Origin: Candidatus Dojkabacteria bacterium
GTDB lineage: Bacteria > Patescibacteriota > Dojkabacteria > SC72
Length of the DNA stretch: 50,661 nucleotides
Assembly (NCBI GenBank): GCA_028694805.1
Contig: JAQVKD010000004.1
Coordinates: forward strand, 1-50,661
Reading direction: 5' to 3'
Each line of letters begins with the position of its first letter. Within the stretch, counting starts at the first letter, position 1. Both the position numbers and the translations under genes were made by a program. The notes under the pieces were generated by a model. The model was given only the letters and a program-made list of their open reading frames with translations. It did no database searches and had not been told where the DNA came from. This document shows positions 1-9,512 of the stretch, in pieces.

Positions 1-1
1 T

Positions 2-1798
2 GCAACTATTAGAAATTTAGAACTAGTAACAGGTGCTTATAGTGGAAATATAAAGGACTCCCTATTTTCTGTTATAAACACTACTCAAACAAGAATGGGT
101 TCTCGTCTACTCTATCACTGGATATTAAATCCATTGATTGATAAGAAGAATATAGATGAAAGATTAGATATGGTAGATAGTTTTGTAAATGATCATGATA
201 AGTTAAATAAAATTAGAGAAGAGCTTTCATCAATAAATGATATTGAGAGAATCGTTGGGAAAATAGGTTTAGGTAGAGTAAATGCAAGAGATTTTAATGC
301 ATTACAAACATCTTTAGAATCTGCTTTAAATATTTCAAGAATTCTTAAAAATAAATATATTACACAAGTAGATTTAATAAATCAGATTATTGAAGATATA
401 GATAAAGCTATATCTGATACTGCACCAAATTCTATAACAGAGGGATCAATTATAAAGACAGGATTTAATAAAGAAGTTGATGAACTCAGAGAAATCGCTG
501 GTAATAGTAAGGGTTGGCTAAAGAAATTTGAACAGGAAGAAAAGGAAAAAACAGGAATAACATCTTTAAAAATAGATTTTAATAAAGTGTTTGGATATTA
601 CATTGAGGTTACAAAAACTCATCAGAGTAAAGTCCCAGAAAGATATATAAGGAAACAGACATTAGTGAATAGTGAAAGATATATAACTGAAGAATTAAAA
701 GAGAAAGAAAATATAATTTTAAATTCACAAGAGAAACTCTACGAATTGGAGTACAAACTGTTTGTTGAATTTAGAGAAAGTTTTCTTGATAAACTAGAAT
801 TACTTCAAGATATAGGTAGAAAGATTGCAAGGTTGGATGTTCTATCCAGTTTTGCTCATCTTGCTATTACATCAAATTATTGTAAACCCCAAATATCAGA
901 TATCGGCGAAAATGATGGAATAATTGATATTCAAGATGGTAGACATCCAATAGTTGAGAATTTTATACAAGAAGATTTTATATCCAATAACTCCTATTTA
1001 GATTTTAAATCTTCTAATATGAATATTCTTACTGGACCTAATATGTCCGGTAAATCAACATATATTAGACAAGTTGCAACGATAGTATTAATGGCTCAGA
1101 TAGGATGTTTTGTTCCGGCTAAAAGTGCAAATATATCTATAGTAGATAGAATTTTTACACGAGTTGGTGCAAGCGATGATTTAAGCAGTGGAAGAAGTAC
1201 CTTTATGGTTGAGATGGATGAAGCGGCTAATATTGTAAATAACGCAACTAAATACAGCTTAGTTGTACTTGATGAAGTTGGTAGAGGTACAAGCACATAT
1301 GATGGAGTAAGTATCGCTTGGGCATTAGCAGAGTATTTAGTTAATAAGATTAAATGTAGAACACTATTTGCTACACATTATCATGAGCTTTTGCGATTAT
1401 CTGAAAAGATTCCAGATAAGATTAGTAATTTAAATGTTCTTGTTGAAGAGGATTTGGAGGAAGGTACTGTTATATTCTTAAGAAAAATTGTAGAGGGTGG
1501 AACTGATAGAAGTTATGGAATATATGTAGCAAAAATGGCAGGATTGCCAGATGAGGTTGTAAATAGGGCTAATGAGATTCTAGAAAGTTTTGAGCAAGAA
1601 AAAATGTTTGGAAAAGAGCTAAGAGATTCTGGTGCTTTATTTACTAAAGAAAAAAAGATAGATAAGACAGCTTTTCAATATCCACTATTTACAGCAAAAG
1701 AAAGTGAAATTGAAAAGGAGATTCAAAATCTTGATACTGATAATATGACTCCAATGGAGGCATTACATAAGATAAATGAATGGAAGAAGAAGGTTTAA
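2..1798 (+). CDS. mutS: DNA mismatch repair protein MutS, 3' part (5' end outside window)
   Basis: MutS recognises mismatches and uses its ATPase to recruit downstream repair. The ORF track starts at an internal ATG (95), but the same frame is open from base 2 and reads TIRNLELVTGAYSG, a conserved MutS core segment. The gene is therefore cut by the window edge. What remains is the lever/clamp region followed by the ABC-type ATPase: Walker A GPNMSGKST, then LVVLDEVGRGTSTYDG (Walker B and signature region), and the ATHYHEL switch histidine. The C-terminus is a short helical tail ending in PMEALHKINEWKKK, as in bacterial MutS1. Its TAA overlaps the stop codon of the convergent response-regulator gene. 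Family identity is certain; the N-terminal mismatch-binding domain cannot be seen here. Confidence 0.97.
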   Translation, partial: ATIRNLELVTGAYSGNIKDSLFSVINTTQTRMGSRLLYHWILNPLIDKKNIDERLDMVDSFVNDHDKLNKIREELSSINDIERIVGKIGLGRVNARDFNALQTSLESALNISRILKNKYITQVDLINQIIEDIDKAISDTAPNSITEGSIIKTGFNKEVDELREIAGNSKGWLKKFEQEEKEKTGITSLKIDFNKVFGYYIEVTKTHQSKVPERYIRKQTLVNSERYITEELKEKENIILNSQEKLYELEYKLFVEFRESFLDKLELLQDIGRKIARLDVLSSFAHLAITSNYCKPQISDIGENDGIIDIQDGRHPIVENFIQEDFISNNSYLDFKSSNMNILTGPNMSGKSTYIRQVATIVLMAQIGCFVPAKSANISIVDRIFTRVGASDDLSSGRSTFMVEMDEAANIVNNATKYSLVVLDEVGRGTSTYDGVSIAWALAEYLVNKIKCRTLFATHYHELLRLSEKIPDKISNLNVLVEEDLEEGTVIFLRKIVEGGTDRSYGIYVAKMAGLPDEVVNRANEILESFEQEKMFGKELRDSGALFTKEKKIDKTAFQYPLFTAKESEIEKEIQNLDTDNMTPMEALHKINEWKKKV

Positions 1799-2454
1799 AG
1801 AATATAATAGCCTAGTCCATAATTATTCCTGATTAAGTTCATTCCTGTACACATTTGAATCTTTTTTCTGGTTCGATATATTAATACTGAGATATATTCC
1901 TCAGAATATAAATATTCAAACTTTGTACTAAAGTATTTTGAAATCTCTTTTTTATTTAAATATTTATTTTCAAGGAGTATTTTAATTAATGTAATTTGCT
2001 TTGGAGTTAAGGGTAAATAGTGGTCTTCATAACTTACTATATTAAATTTAGGGTTGTATTTTAGGAATTCACTCTTGTATAAAGACTTATATTTTATCGG
2101 AATTTGATTAGTTAATTTTTTACATCTTAATATTAAATCTCCACACTGATATGGCTTACATAAATAATCATCAGAACCATAGCTAAGAACTTTCTCTTTT
2201 AAAAGTCTGTTATTAGGAATTATGGAAAGAATTTTTGTTTTCAATCTCTTGTTCCTTATTTCAATAAGAAATTGCCATGTAGAATCTTTATTTGTATTAA
2301 GTTCTAAACATATTAAATCAATGTATTTACTATTTATCACCTCTTTTGCTTTGTTAATGTTTACATGTCTGACTTTCCATAGGTTCTCTTTTTCTAGAAT
2401 ATTTAAGCAACAAACTGGTTTGTCTGTATTAACTATGAGGATATTTGAATACAC
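1795..2454 (-). CDS. OmpR-like response regulator with degenerate receiver domain
   Basis: The 219-residue protein has receiver plus winged-helix layout. The receiver spans about residues 3-115 and the OmpR/PhoB-type winged helix about 120-219 (LTPKQITLIKILLENK, then VLIYRTRKKI as recognition helix and NNYGLGYYIL as wing). Phosphorylation residues are lost. The strand-1 acidic pair is replaced (ILIVNTDKP), the acceptor aspartate aligns with Glu in DLICLELN, and the Thr/Ser switch position is not obvious. The distal Lys survives in CKPY. By family knowledge it should bind DNA through its C-terminal domain, probably without a histidine kinase; none is encoded in the window. It converges on mutS with overlapping stop codons and is divergent from the PBP gene. 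Its targets are unknown. Confidence 0.8.
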   Translation of the reverse strand: MYSNILIVNTDKPVCCLNILEKENLWKVRHVNINKAKEVINSKYIDLICLELNTNKDSTWQFLIEIRNKRLKTKILSIIPNNRLLKEKVLSYGSDDYLCKPYQCGDLILRCKKLTNQIPIKYKSLYKSEFLKYNPKFNIVSYEDHYLPLTPKQITLIKILLENKYLNKKEISKYFSTKFEYLYSEEYISVLIYRTRKKIQMCTGMNLIRNNYGLGYYIL

Positions 2455-2568
2455 AGTAGTTAATATAAGTTATAGAAATTATTAAAATAATAAAGAAATA
2501 TTTATAAGTAGTGTATAGACTCATTTATCATATAGATGATGTCTGATTAGCTTATTTTAATAAATATA

Positions 2569-2597
2569 TTGAGATTTTTATCTAAATCAATTATATT
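2569..2597 (+). promoter_or_regulatory. Sigma-70-like promoter of the class A PBP gene
   Basis: TTGAGA and TATATT are separated by exactly 17 nt in the divergent region between the response regulator and the PBP gene. The predicted start of transcription is about 25 nt before the ATG at 2631. The region is very AT-rich, so chance matches are possible, but the spacing is ideal. Confidence 0.45.
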
Positions 2598-2630
2598 AAT
2601 ATATTGGATATTACTTAAGAATTTTGAATT

Positions 2631-5591
2631 ATGAAATATAGTGTTTCAATGTCTTCTAAAAAATCTAAATCTAAAACTCCATCAAGACATAAAAGAGTTA
2701 AACCTTTTGGTATGAATAAACTTGATAGATTTAAGAAATTAAGTGGTAAGGGGAAGAAAGTTAAAAATAGTAAAAAGAAATCAGGAAAAGGTTTCTTGGG
2801 AATAGACAAGGCAAAATGGAGAAAATTTATATATATTTTTGTTGGAATTGTATTTTTAAGTGGTTGTATTGTTGTTTTAGCTGGAGGAATTTATTTAAAA
2901 AATCTCAGAGATTCTCTTCCTTCTCCAGATCAGCTTGTTGAGAGGAGTTCTGATCAAAGTACAAAGATTTATGATAGAAATGGGGAGCTGCTTTATACAG
3001 TTTATGGTGATCAAAATAGAGAGTTTACCCCTATTGAAGATATTCCTGATTATACGAAATGGGCCCTACTTGCAGCAGAAGATATCGAGTTCTATCAGCA
3101 TAAAGGTATAGATTATGCTGGTATTATTATGGCTTTTATTCAGAATGCTCTAGCTGGGAGAGTTGTTAGAGGTGGAAGCACACTAACCCAGCAGTTAGTT
3201 AAAAATACAATTTTGTATGATATTTTGGGTGATGAAGCTTATGAACAAACCTATTCTAGAAAAATAAAAGAAATTCTTATTACTATGCAGGTTGAACAGA
3301 GTTTCACTAAAGATGAAATTCTACAGATGTATATGAATGAGGTGCCTCTTGGTGGTGTTAACTATGGATATCAGGCTGCTGCTAAGGCTTATTTTGATAA
3401 GGATGTAAGTGAATTAGATTTGGCAGAGAGTGCAATGTTGGCAGGTATCATTAGTAATGCTAGTATATATTCTCCAATATATGGAACTAATCCTGAATTA
3501 GCTGTTGATAGGCAAAGTTTTGTTCTTGATCAAATGCTAAAATATGCTGAATATACAGGTGTTACAGAGGAAGAGGTAGAAGCTGCTAAAAATGAAGAAC
3601 TTGTTTATGGTGATGGAAAGATAGATATTAAAGCGCCACACTTTGTCTTTTATGTTAAACAGCTTCTTGAAGAGGAATATGGAGCAGATCGTGTTGAGAG
3701 AGGCGGTTTAATTGTGACTACTTCTTTAGATTATTCTTTGCAAGAAATTGCTGAAGAAGAAGTTACTAAAGGAGTTGAAAGTGCTCATAGATATAATCTA
3801 TACAATGGTTCCTTAGTTGCAATTGATCCTAATAATGGTGATGTTCTTGCTATGGTAGGATCTGTTGATTATTGGAATACTGATGACCCAAGAATAGATG
3901 GAAATGTAAATATCGCAACAAGTCTACGACAAATGGGATCTTCTGCTAAACCTTATGCTTATTTAGCAGCTATTACACAAGGGTATGGACCATGGACAGA
4001 AGCTCCAGATATTAAAATGTCTTTTGGTGGATATAATCCAGTTAACTGGGATAATAAATATTATGGTCTAATGACTGCAAGAAAGGCTTTAGTACAGTCC
4101 AGAAATCTTCCTGCTGTTTATACTCTACAACTTGCTGGTATAAGTAATATGATTAATGTTGCTGAGAGATTAGGTATTACAACAATTAGTGATAAGGCTG
4201 ACTATGGTTTAAGTTTGGCACTAGGCTCTGGTGAGATGAAATTACTTGAACATACTGCAGCTTTTGGAGTATTTGCAAATGAGGGTGTAAAGGCAGAAAC
4301 CAATCCTATATTAAAGGTTGAAACATCTGAAGGAGAGGTTCTATATGAGAAAGAGAACGTAACACAAAGAGTGTTTGATGAAAAAGAGATTTATGCTCTT
4401 AACTACATGCTTTGTGATTTGGGTGGGCATGGAGATCGTATTGGTGGAAATTCATATAATGTACAAGGCAAACATGTTTGTTATAAAACTGGTACTACTA
4501 ATGGACCAAAAGATGTTTTAACTGTAATGTATCATCCCAATTTAGTTGTTGGTGTGTGGGGTGGTAATAATAATAATGAAGAAATGCCTGGTGCTTGGGG
4601 TTCAATCGTTCCATTGAAAATTGCTTATGCTTTTACGAATAGAGTTTCAGATCAGTATCCTGTTGAAACGTATACTAGACCATCTGGGATTCTTTCTACA
4701 AAAGTTTGTGTAGATACTGGAAAAATTCCTGAAGAGGGTTCTAATTGTGAAACTGAGGCTACTATATATATTCAAGGACATTCTCCAGCAAAAGATACGA
4801 GAGAAACTCTTTATATCTGTAAATCAAATAATCTTGTTGCAACCAATGTAGATGCTGCACAGAAGTATGATTTATTGGAAGAATATGTGTTTTTGAATAA
4901 TACTTTGGAAAACTCCTTACAACAAAGTACTTATGATAAGTTTGTAGCAAGTATTAAAGATTCAAATTATATAACTTCGATTCCGGATTCTGCCGTATGT
5001 CCACTTCCTCTTGGTCCAGATAATGCTCCTGTCGTTGAAATTAGTACTCCAACTTCTAATCAGCAATTTAATCCTGGAAGTAATATGAATATTACTGGAA
5101 ATGTTAGAGTTCTAGAATCTGTTGATACATTTACGGTTAGTATAGATGGCTCCCCTATTACTGGTGCTGCAGTTAATGCTGATGGTACATATTCTGTTAC
5201 ATATGCTATTCCTGTGGGAATGGCAAGTGGATCACATACGGTATTGGTTTATGTGAAAGATAATAATGGGAAGACTGATTCAGAATCAGTAAATTTCTCA
5301 GTTACTAGTACAACTTCTATGATTCAAGTTACAGCTCCTTCTAATGGAGTTACAGTAGCTTTTCCAGTATCTTTAAAAGCCACTGTCTCGGGCACAGCAA
5401 CATCACTTAAGTTCATTATTACTAAATCTGACAGTACTTACACAAAAGAAGTCTCTGCAGTTCTTACTGGATCTGATTGGACGTCTGCTTGGACAGATAC
5501 TAGTGGCGGTACTGGAGATTACACTATTAAGGCTAGGGGGGTTATTAGTGGAACAACATATGATAGTGGTTCTATAACTGTTACATACTAA
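2631..5591 (+). CDS. Class A penicillin-binding protein (PBP1A-like) with C-terminal Ig-like domains
   Basis: This is a bifunctional peptidoglycan synthase: glycosyltransferase (polymerises lipid II) plus transpeptidase (cross-links peptides). A Lys/Ser-rich cytoplasmic tail is followed by one membrane segment (about 66-90, IYIFVGIVFLSGCIVVLAGG). The GT51 domain carries EDIEFYQHKG and GGSTLTQQLVKN. The transpeptidase has SSAK (SxxK, in QMGSSAKPY), SRN and KTGTTNG motifs, all intact. After about residue 795 come two Ig-like modules (VVEISTPTSNQQFNPGSN and the MIQVTAPSNG segment), which makes the protein long at 986 aa; such modules probably bind or span the wall. The start could also be ATG 2649. 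There is no visible Shine-Dalgarno. The 3' end overlaps convergent pheT by 11 bp. Confidence 0.95.
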   Translation: MKYSVSMSSKKSKSKTPSRHKRVKPFGMNKLDRFKKLSGKGKKVKNSKKKSGKGFLGIDKAKWRKFIYIFVGIVFLSGCIVVLAGGIYLKNLRDSLPSPDQLVERSSDQSTKIYDRNGELLYTVYGDQNREFTPIEDIPDYTKWALLAAEDIEFYQHKGIDYAGIIMAFIQNALAGRVVRGGSTLTQQLVKNTILYDILGDEAYEQTYSRKIKEILITMQVEQSFTKDEILQMYMNEVPLGGVNYGYQAAAKAYFDKDVSELDLAESAMLAGIISNASIYSPIYGTNPELAVDRQSFVLDQMLKYAEYTGVTEEEVEAAKNEELVYGDGKIDIKAPHFVFYVKQLLEEEYGADRVERGGLIVTTSLDYSLQEIAEEEVTKGVESAHRYNLYNGSLVAIDPNNGDVLAMVGSVDYWNTDDPRIDGNVNIATSLRQMGSSAKPYAYLAAITQGYGPWTEAPDIKMSFGGYNPVNWDNKYYGLMTARKALVQSRNLPAVYTLQLAGISNMINVAERLGITTISDKADYGLSLALGSGEMKLLEHTAAFGVFANEGVKAETNPILKVETSEGEVLYEKENVTQRVFDEKEIYALNYMLCDLGGHGDRIGGNSYNVQGKHVCYKTGTTNGPKDVLTVMYHPNLVVGVWGGNNNNEEMPGAWGSIVPLKIAYAFTNRVSDQYPVETYTRPSGILSTKVCVDTGKIPEEGSNCETEATIYIQGHSPAKDTRETLYICKSNNLVATNVDAAQKYDLLEEYVFLNNTLENSLQQSTYDKFVASIKDSNYITSIPDSAVCPLPLGPDNAPVVEISTPTSNQQFNPGSNMNITGNVRVLESVDTFTVSIDGSPITGAAVNADGTYSVTYAIPVGMASGSHTVLVYVKDNNGKTDSESVNFSVTSTTSMIQVTAPSNGVTVAFPVSLKATVSGTATSLKFIITKSDSTYTKEVSAVLTGSDWTSAWTDTSGGTGDYTIKARGVISGTTYDSGSITVTY

Positions 5592-8067
5592 TATTTAATT
5601 TAGTAACAGATTCCTGAATTTTATTCTTTATCTCTTTCATATCTTTTTCGTTTAATGTTTTAGTAATGTTACTAACAGATATTCTTAAGGTTATTTTTTT
5701 AATATCATTATCTTTCTCTTTATATATATCTATACACTTTATCTCATATCTTAAATCCTTATCTTCTAAAGCTTTATTAACTTTATTAAACAGTTCTCTG
5801 TATGTTATTTTATCCGGAGCTAAGAAAGAGATATCCTGTGTTAAATATGGATATTTGGATTCTATCTGATTATACTTTGATTTATTTTGTATATTTAAAA
5901 TAGTATTAAGATTTATTTCAAATCCAGATGTAAATTTATTTAAAGAAAGAGAATCTTTTATTTTAGGATCTATTTCTCCTAGTATCCCTAGATATACCCT
6001 ACTATCTCCAACTTTTACACTAACTATTGCACTACTATTTTGATTAAATGTACTAATCATTACTTTTATCCATTTAGGAATATCTTTATAGTCAGCATCA
6101 GCTATTAATGTATATTCAATGTTCTCTACATTAAGCTCTTTTAAAAGCTTCTCTAAATATCTTTTTGATTCAAAAAAAGGATTTCCTTCAATATTGTTTT
6201 TCGCATCAGTAAACAAAAAAGATAGTTTCCACTCTTCTAATGGAAGTTTCTCATCATCTAGAACATCATTTTGATGTGAGATTCCCATTTCAAATATGGA
6301 GAAAGTATCTATACCCTGTTGTGTATTTAACCGTGCTTTCTCTAATAGACTTAAGATTATTGAAGGCCTCATAAATTCTAAATCTTTTGATAGTGGATTA
6401 GTAATTTTAATACAACTATCTAGATCCTGATTGACTGATTCTATAAATTTTTGATTTGTAAAACTATATGAGATTAGTTCGTTGCTTCCATAGTTAGAAA
6501 GAATATTTCTAATTTCTTCCTTTAGACTTAATATTTGAGGTTTGAAAGAAGACTTTACAGATTTTTCTGGAAGTCTAGGAGTAATTTTCTCGTATCCATA
6601 TATTCTTACAATATCTTCATAAATATCTTCTTCAATTTCTATATCTAATCTAAAAGAAGGAACTGTCACAGTTATATATTTATCTTCAACTTTAATGTTT
6701 TTATATTCTATATCTTTTAATATCTTGACAATCTGCTCGTTTGGAATATCTGTACCTATTCTCTCTCTAAGTTTGTCTGAATCCAAGGTAATGAGAATCT
6801 CTTTTTGTGGTATTGGATATGAATCTATTAGCGTAGTTGCAAGTTCGCCATTTGCTAATTCTTCCATCATGCTTACAGCATATGAAATGATAGGAGAGCA
6901 TTTATCTGGACTTTGAGCTCTAGTAAATCTTGTAGATGCATCTGTTACTATACCTAAATCCATAGATGTTCTTCTTAGACTAAATCTGTCAAAATTTGCA
7001 GATTCAATTATTATATTTCTTGTACTTTCATCTATCTCTGTATCAATACCTCCAATTATTCCTGCTATAGCTATTGGATTTTGTGAATTTGCTATTATTA
7101 GATGGCTATCTGATAATTCATAAATATTACCATCTAAAGCATGAATACTTTCTCCTTCCTGTCCCAGTCTTATTACTATATGTCCCATATCAGCTTGTTT
7201 ACTATCTGTATTTATTACTTTATCAAAATCGAATGCATGTAAAGGTTGGCCTGTTAAGACCATTAAATAATTAGTTATGTCTACAACATTGTTAATAGGT
7301 TTTATATCAGATTTTAATAAAATAGATTTAAGCCATACTGGAGATTCTTTAATCTCTATGTTTGTCATTGCAATAGCACAATATCTTGGACATAAAGCTT
7401 CTGCTTGATTATCAACATCTAAGTTTAAGCAAACTTCATCTGGGATTAGTTCTATCTGTTGTTTTTGATACCAATCAGGACTTTTGAATTCAAGATCCTG
7501 TGCTCCAGAGATTTCTCTAGCCAAACCAAGTATTCCGAATAAATCTCCTCTATTTGTTAAAGCTTTATTCTCGATATTAATAACCGTATCATTTAATTGA
7601 TAGTATTTTGAAAAGAGTTCCCCTATTGGAGCATCTTTTGGAAGTATTAAAACTCTTTCATGATTTGTCCCTATATCTAACTCTCTTTCGGAACACATCA
7701 TCCCATTTGAAATTATTCCCCTCATTTTTCTTTCCTCTATCTTTAAAGGTTCGATATCGTATGTACTAGGGATAATTCCTCCAGGTTTAATATATGCGAC
7801 TTTATCGCCAATCTGAATATTTTTATCACCAGCAACTACCTGTATTGTATCCCCAGATCCTAGGCTAATTTGATATATAGCTAGTTTGTCAGCATCTGGA
7901 TGATCTTTTTTATCAACAATTTCTGCGATAAAGATATTTGCATATTTATCTTCTAAATTTTTAAAATCCTCTACTTCTCCTACTTTATTAGAAAGGATCT
8001 CTACAATCTTTTCAATATCGTCAGGAACTTTTGTATAATCTTTTATATTGTTTACAGGAAGTTTCAT
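5581..8067 (-). CDS. pheT: Phenylalanine--tRNA ligase beta subunit
   Basis: The beta subunit of the (alpha-beta)2 PheRS charges tRNA-Phe and edits mischarged Tyr. Order of domains: N-terminal segment, tRNA-binding EMAP/OB-like domain (about 40-150, DHPDADKLAIYQISLG), B3/B4 editing domain (about 210-390, CPRYCAIAM and GQPLHAFDFDKV), B5 (about 405-480), catalytic-like core, and a C-terminal ferredoxin-fold anticodon-binding domain (about 735-828, YPYLTQDISFLAPDK). The length of 828 aa is normal for bacterial PheT. It follows pheS by 1 nt in the same operon, without a visible Shine-Dalgarno, so translational coupling is likely. The stop lies inside the end of the convergent PBP gene. Confidence 0.98.
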   Translation of the reverse strand: MKLPVNNIKDYTKVPDDIEKIVEILSNKVGEVEDFKNLEDKYANIFIAEIVDKKDHPDADKLAIYQISLGSGDTIQVVAGDKNIQIGDKVAYIKPGGIIPSTYDIEPLKIEERKMRGIISNGMMCSERELDIGTNHERVLILPKDAPIGELFSKYYQLNDTVINIENKALTNRGDLFGILGLAREISGAQDLEFKSPDWYQKQQIELIPDEVCLNLDVDNQAEALCPRYCAIAMTNIEIKESPVWLKSILLKSDIKPINNVVDITNYLMVLTGQPLHAFDFDKVINTDSKQADMGHIVIRLGQEGESIHALDGNIYELSDSHLIIANSQNPIAIAGIIGGIDTEIDESTRNIIIESANFDRFSLRRTSMDLGIVTDASTRFTRAQSPDKCSPIISYAVSMMEELANGELATTLIDSYPIPQKEILITLDSDKLRERIGTDIPNEQIVKILKDIEYKNIKVEDKYITVTVPSFRLDIEIEEDIYEDIVRIYGYEKITPRLPEKSVKSSFKPQILSLKEEIRNILSNYGSNELISYSFTNQKFIESVNQDLDSCIKITNPLSKDLEFMRPSIILSLLEKARLNTQQGIDTFSIFEMGISHQNDVLDDEKLPLEEWKLSFLFTDAKNNIEGNPFFESKRYLEKLLKELNVENIEYTLIADADYKDIPKWIKVMISTFNQNSSAIVSVKVGDSRVYLGILGEIDPKIKDSLSLNKFTSGFEINLNTILNIQNKSKYNQIESKYPYLTQDISFLAPDKITYRELFNKVNKALEDKDLRYEIKCIDIYKEKDNDIKKITLRISVSNITKTLNEKDMKEIKNKIQESVTKLNISM

Positions 8068-8068
8068 T

Positions 8069-9085
8069 CTAGTATTTTCTTAAGAATTTAATATTTCCAG
8101 CTCTTAATTCTCTGATTTCTGGTATGTTGTTTCTTATCATTGCTAGCCTATCAAGACCAAAACCCCATGCAAATCCCGAATATATTTCTGGATTAATCCC
8201 AGCAAATTTTAAGACGTTAGGATGTATCATTCCACAACCCATCAATTCTATCCATCCTGTATATCCACAAGTTGAACAGCCTTTCTGATTACAAAACGGA
8301 CAACTGATTGTAAATTCTGCATCTGGTTCTGTAAATGGGAAGTATGCAGGTTGTATCTTTACTTTTAGTTTCGTCTCTAGATATGTTTCAAGAAATTCTT
8401 TGATTGTTGCAATCATATTTGATATTGATATCCCTTTATCTACATATACTCCTTCGCACTGAAAGAATGTGTGCTCATGTCCTGAGTCTGTAGATTCGTT
8501 TCTAAAACATCTTCCTGGTATTACTGTTCTAATTGGTGGCTCTGTACTACTTAAGATCCTATTCTGCATTGTAGAGGTGTGTGCGGGGAGTATAAGGCCA
8601 TCTTCTGTCCAGAAGGTGTCATACATATCTCTTGCAGGATGTCCTTTAGGGAAATTTAAACTCTCAAACATATGGTAATCATCATCTATCTGTCTAGATT
8701 CTACAATATCAAATCCCATTGATAGAAATATATCAGTTAATATCCTTAATTCTTTCATTAATAAATGTGATGAACCATCAAGATCTAAAACCCTTGGCCT
8801 TTTATCAGGGTCTGTATTTGTATCAAATGGTGCTGTAGGGTCTATACGTTTTGTTTCAGTTACTGGAGAGGAATCATATGAAGAAATCTTTTTTTCAATT
8901 TCATTTTTTAGATTATTTAATTCTTTTCCATACTCTGCTTTATCTTCTTTAGAAACATTTGATATCTCAGAGAATGCTTTTCTAATTAAACCATCTTGTG
9001 CTAAATATTTCTTTTTTAGTTCTTGTATATCAAGTTTATCTAAATCTTTTGATATTTCCTTTTGTAGATCTTCTAAGTTTTTCAT
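8069..9085 (-). CDS. pheS: Phenylalanine--tRNA ligase alpha subunit
   Basis: Catalytic subunit of PheRS. The N-terminal coiled-coil (about 1-85) is followed by the class II core. Motif 2 region FRNESTDSGHEHTFFQ and motif 3 region GFAWGFGLDRLAMI are intact. A small zinc-ribbon-like insertion, CPFCNQKGCSTCGYTGW, sits before motif 3, as in many bacterial PheS proteins. At 338 aa it is of usual length. It starts the pheST pair just after the rplT terminator, with a TATAAT box 19 nt upstream of the ATG, so pheST is probably transcribed separately from the ribosomal-protein operon. Confidence 0.98.
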   Translation of the reverse strand: MKNLEDLQKEISKDLDKLDIQELKKKYLAQDGLIRKAFSEISNVSKEDKAEYGKELNNLKNEIEKKISSYDSSPVTETKRIDPTAPFDTNTDPDKRPRVLDLDGSSHLLMKELRILTDIFLSMGFDIVESRQIDDDYHMFESLNFPKGHPARDMYDTFWTEDGLILPAHTSTMQNRILSSTEPPIRTVIPGRCFRNESTDSGHEHTFFQCEGVYVDKGISISNMIATIKEFLETYLETKLKVKIQPAYFPFTEPDAEFTISCPFCNQKGCSTCGYTGWIELMGCGMIHPNVLKFAGINPEIYSGFAWGFGLDRLAMIRNNIPEIRELRAGNIKFLRKY

Positions 9086-9104
9086 ATATATTTATTCTAA
9101 TTTG

Positions 9105-9110
9105 ATTATA
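9105..9110 (-). promoter_or_regulatory. -10 box (TATAAT) upstream of pheS
   Basis: A perfect TATAAT on the minus strand lies between the rplT terminator and the pheS ATG. No convincing -35 is visible; the upstream position is occupied by the terminator T-tract. The predicted 5' UTR is about 10-13 nt. Confidence 0.4.
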
Positions 9111-9123
9111 TATTATTTTAAAC

Positions 9124-9150
9124 AAAAAAGGACTCTTTGTAGAGTCCTTT
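9124..9150 (-). terminator. Rho-independent terminator after rplT
   Basis: On the minus strand, AAAGGACTCT and AGAGTCCTTT form a perfect 10-bp stem around an ACAA loop, running straight into TTTTTTG. It closes the thrS-infC-rpmI-rplT run and separates it from pheST. This is the clearest intrinsic terminator in the window. Confidence 0.9.
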
Positions 9151-9171
9151 AGTAAAAAAAGTTTAAGAACT

Positions 9172-9510
9172 CTACAAACTTTTTACTAAAAAGGAAAATG
9201 TTTCAGGCTCGTTCATTGCTATATCCGCAAGAACTTTTCTATTTAGATTGATCTTATTATCTGTTAGCTTTTTAATAAAATCACTATATTTAATACCGTT
9301 ATTTTTACATGCAGCATTTATCTTTGTAATCCATAATTGTCTCATATCTGCAGGTTTTTTTCTTCTATCGTTATATGAATATTGACCAGCATGCATATAT
9401 GCCTCATGAGCAACCTTATAAAGGTTGTTTTTTGTCATCCTATACCCCTTAGTTGCCTTTAGGATTTTTTTATGTCTTCTTTTAGTTGTTTTTCCTGTTT
9501 TAACTCTCAT
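9172..9510 (-). CDS. rplT: 50S ribosomal protein L20
   Basis: L20 is an early-assembly 23S rRNA-binding protein and, in some bacteria, an autogenous repressor of this operon. The 112-aa sequence shows the family core KTTKRRHKKILKATKGYR, the conserved YSYNDRRKKPADMRQLWI segment and the C-terminal globular part ending LADIAMNEPETFSFLVK. It starts 2 nt after the rpmI stop, in the classical infC-rpmI-rplT order, and is followed by a strong terminator. No L20-binding pseudoknot could be assigned by eye. Confidence 0.98.
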   Translation of the reverse strand: MRVKTGKTTKRRHKKILKATKGYRMTKNNLYKVAHEAYMHAGQYSYNDRRKKPADMRQLWITKINAACKNNGIKYSDFIKKLTDNKINLNRKVLADIAMNEPETFSFLVKSL

Positions 9511-9512
9511 TT

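Noticed and set aside
2222-2485. 87-aa plus-strand ORF opposite the response regulator
   Set aside because: Shadow frame; the minus-strand receiver and winged helix are recognisable.
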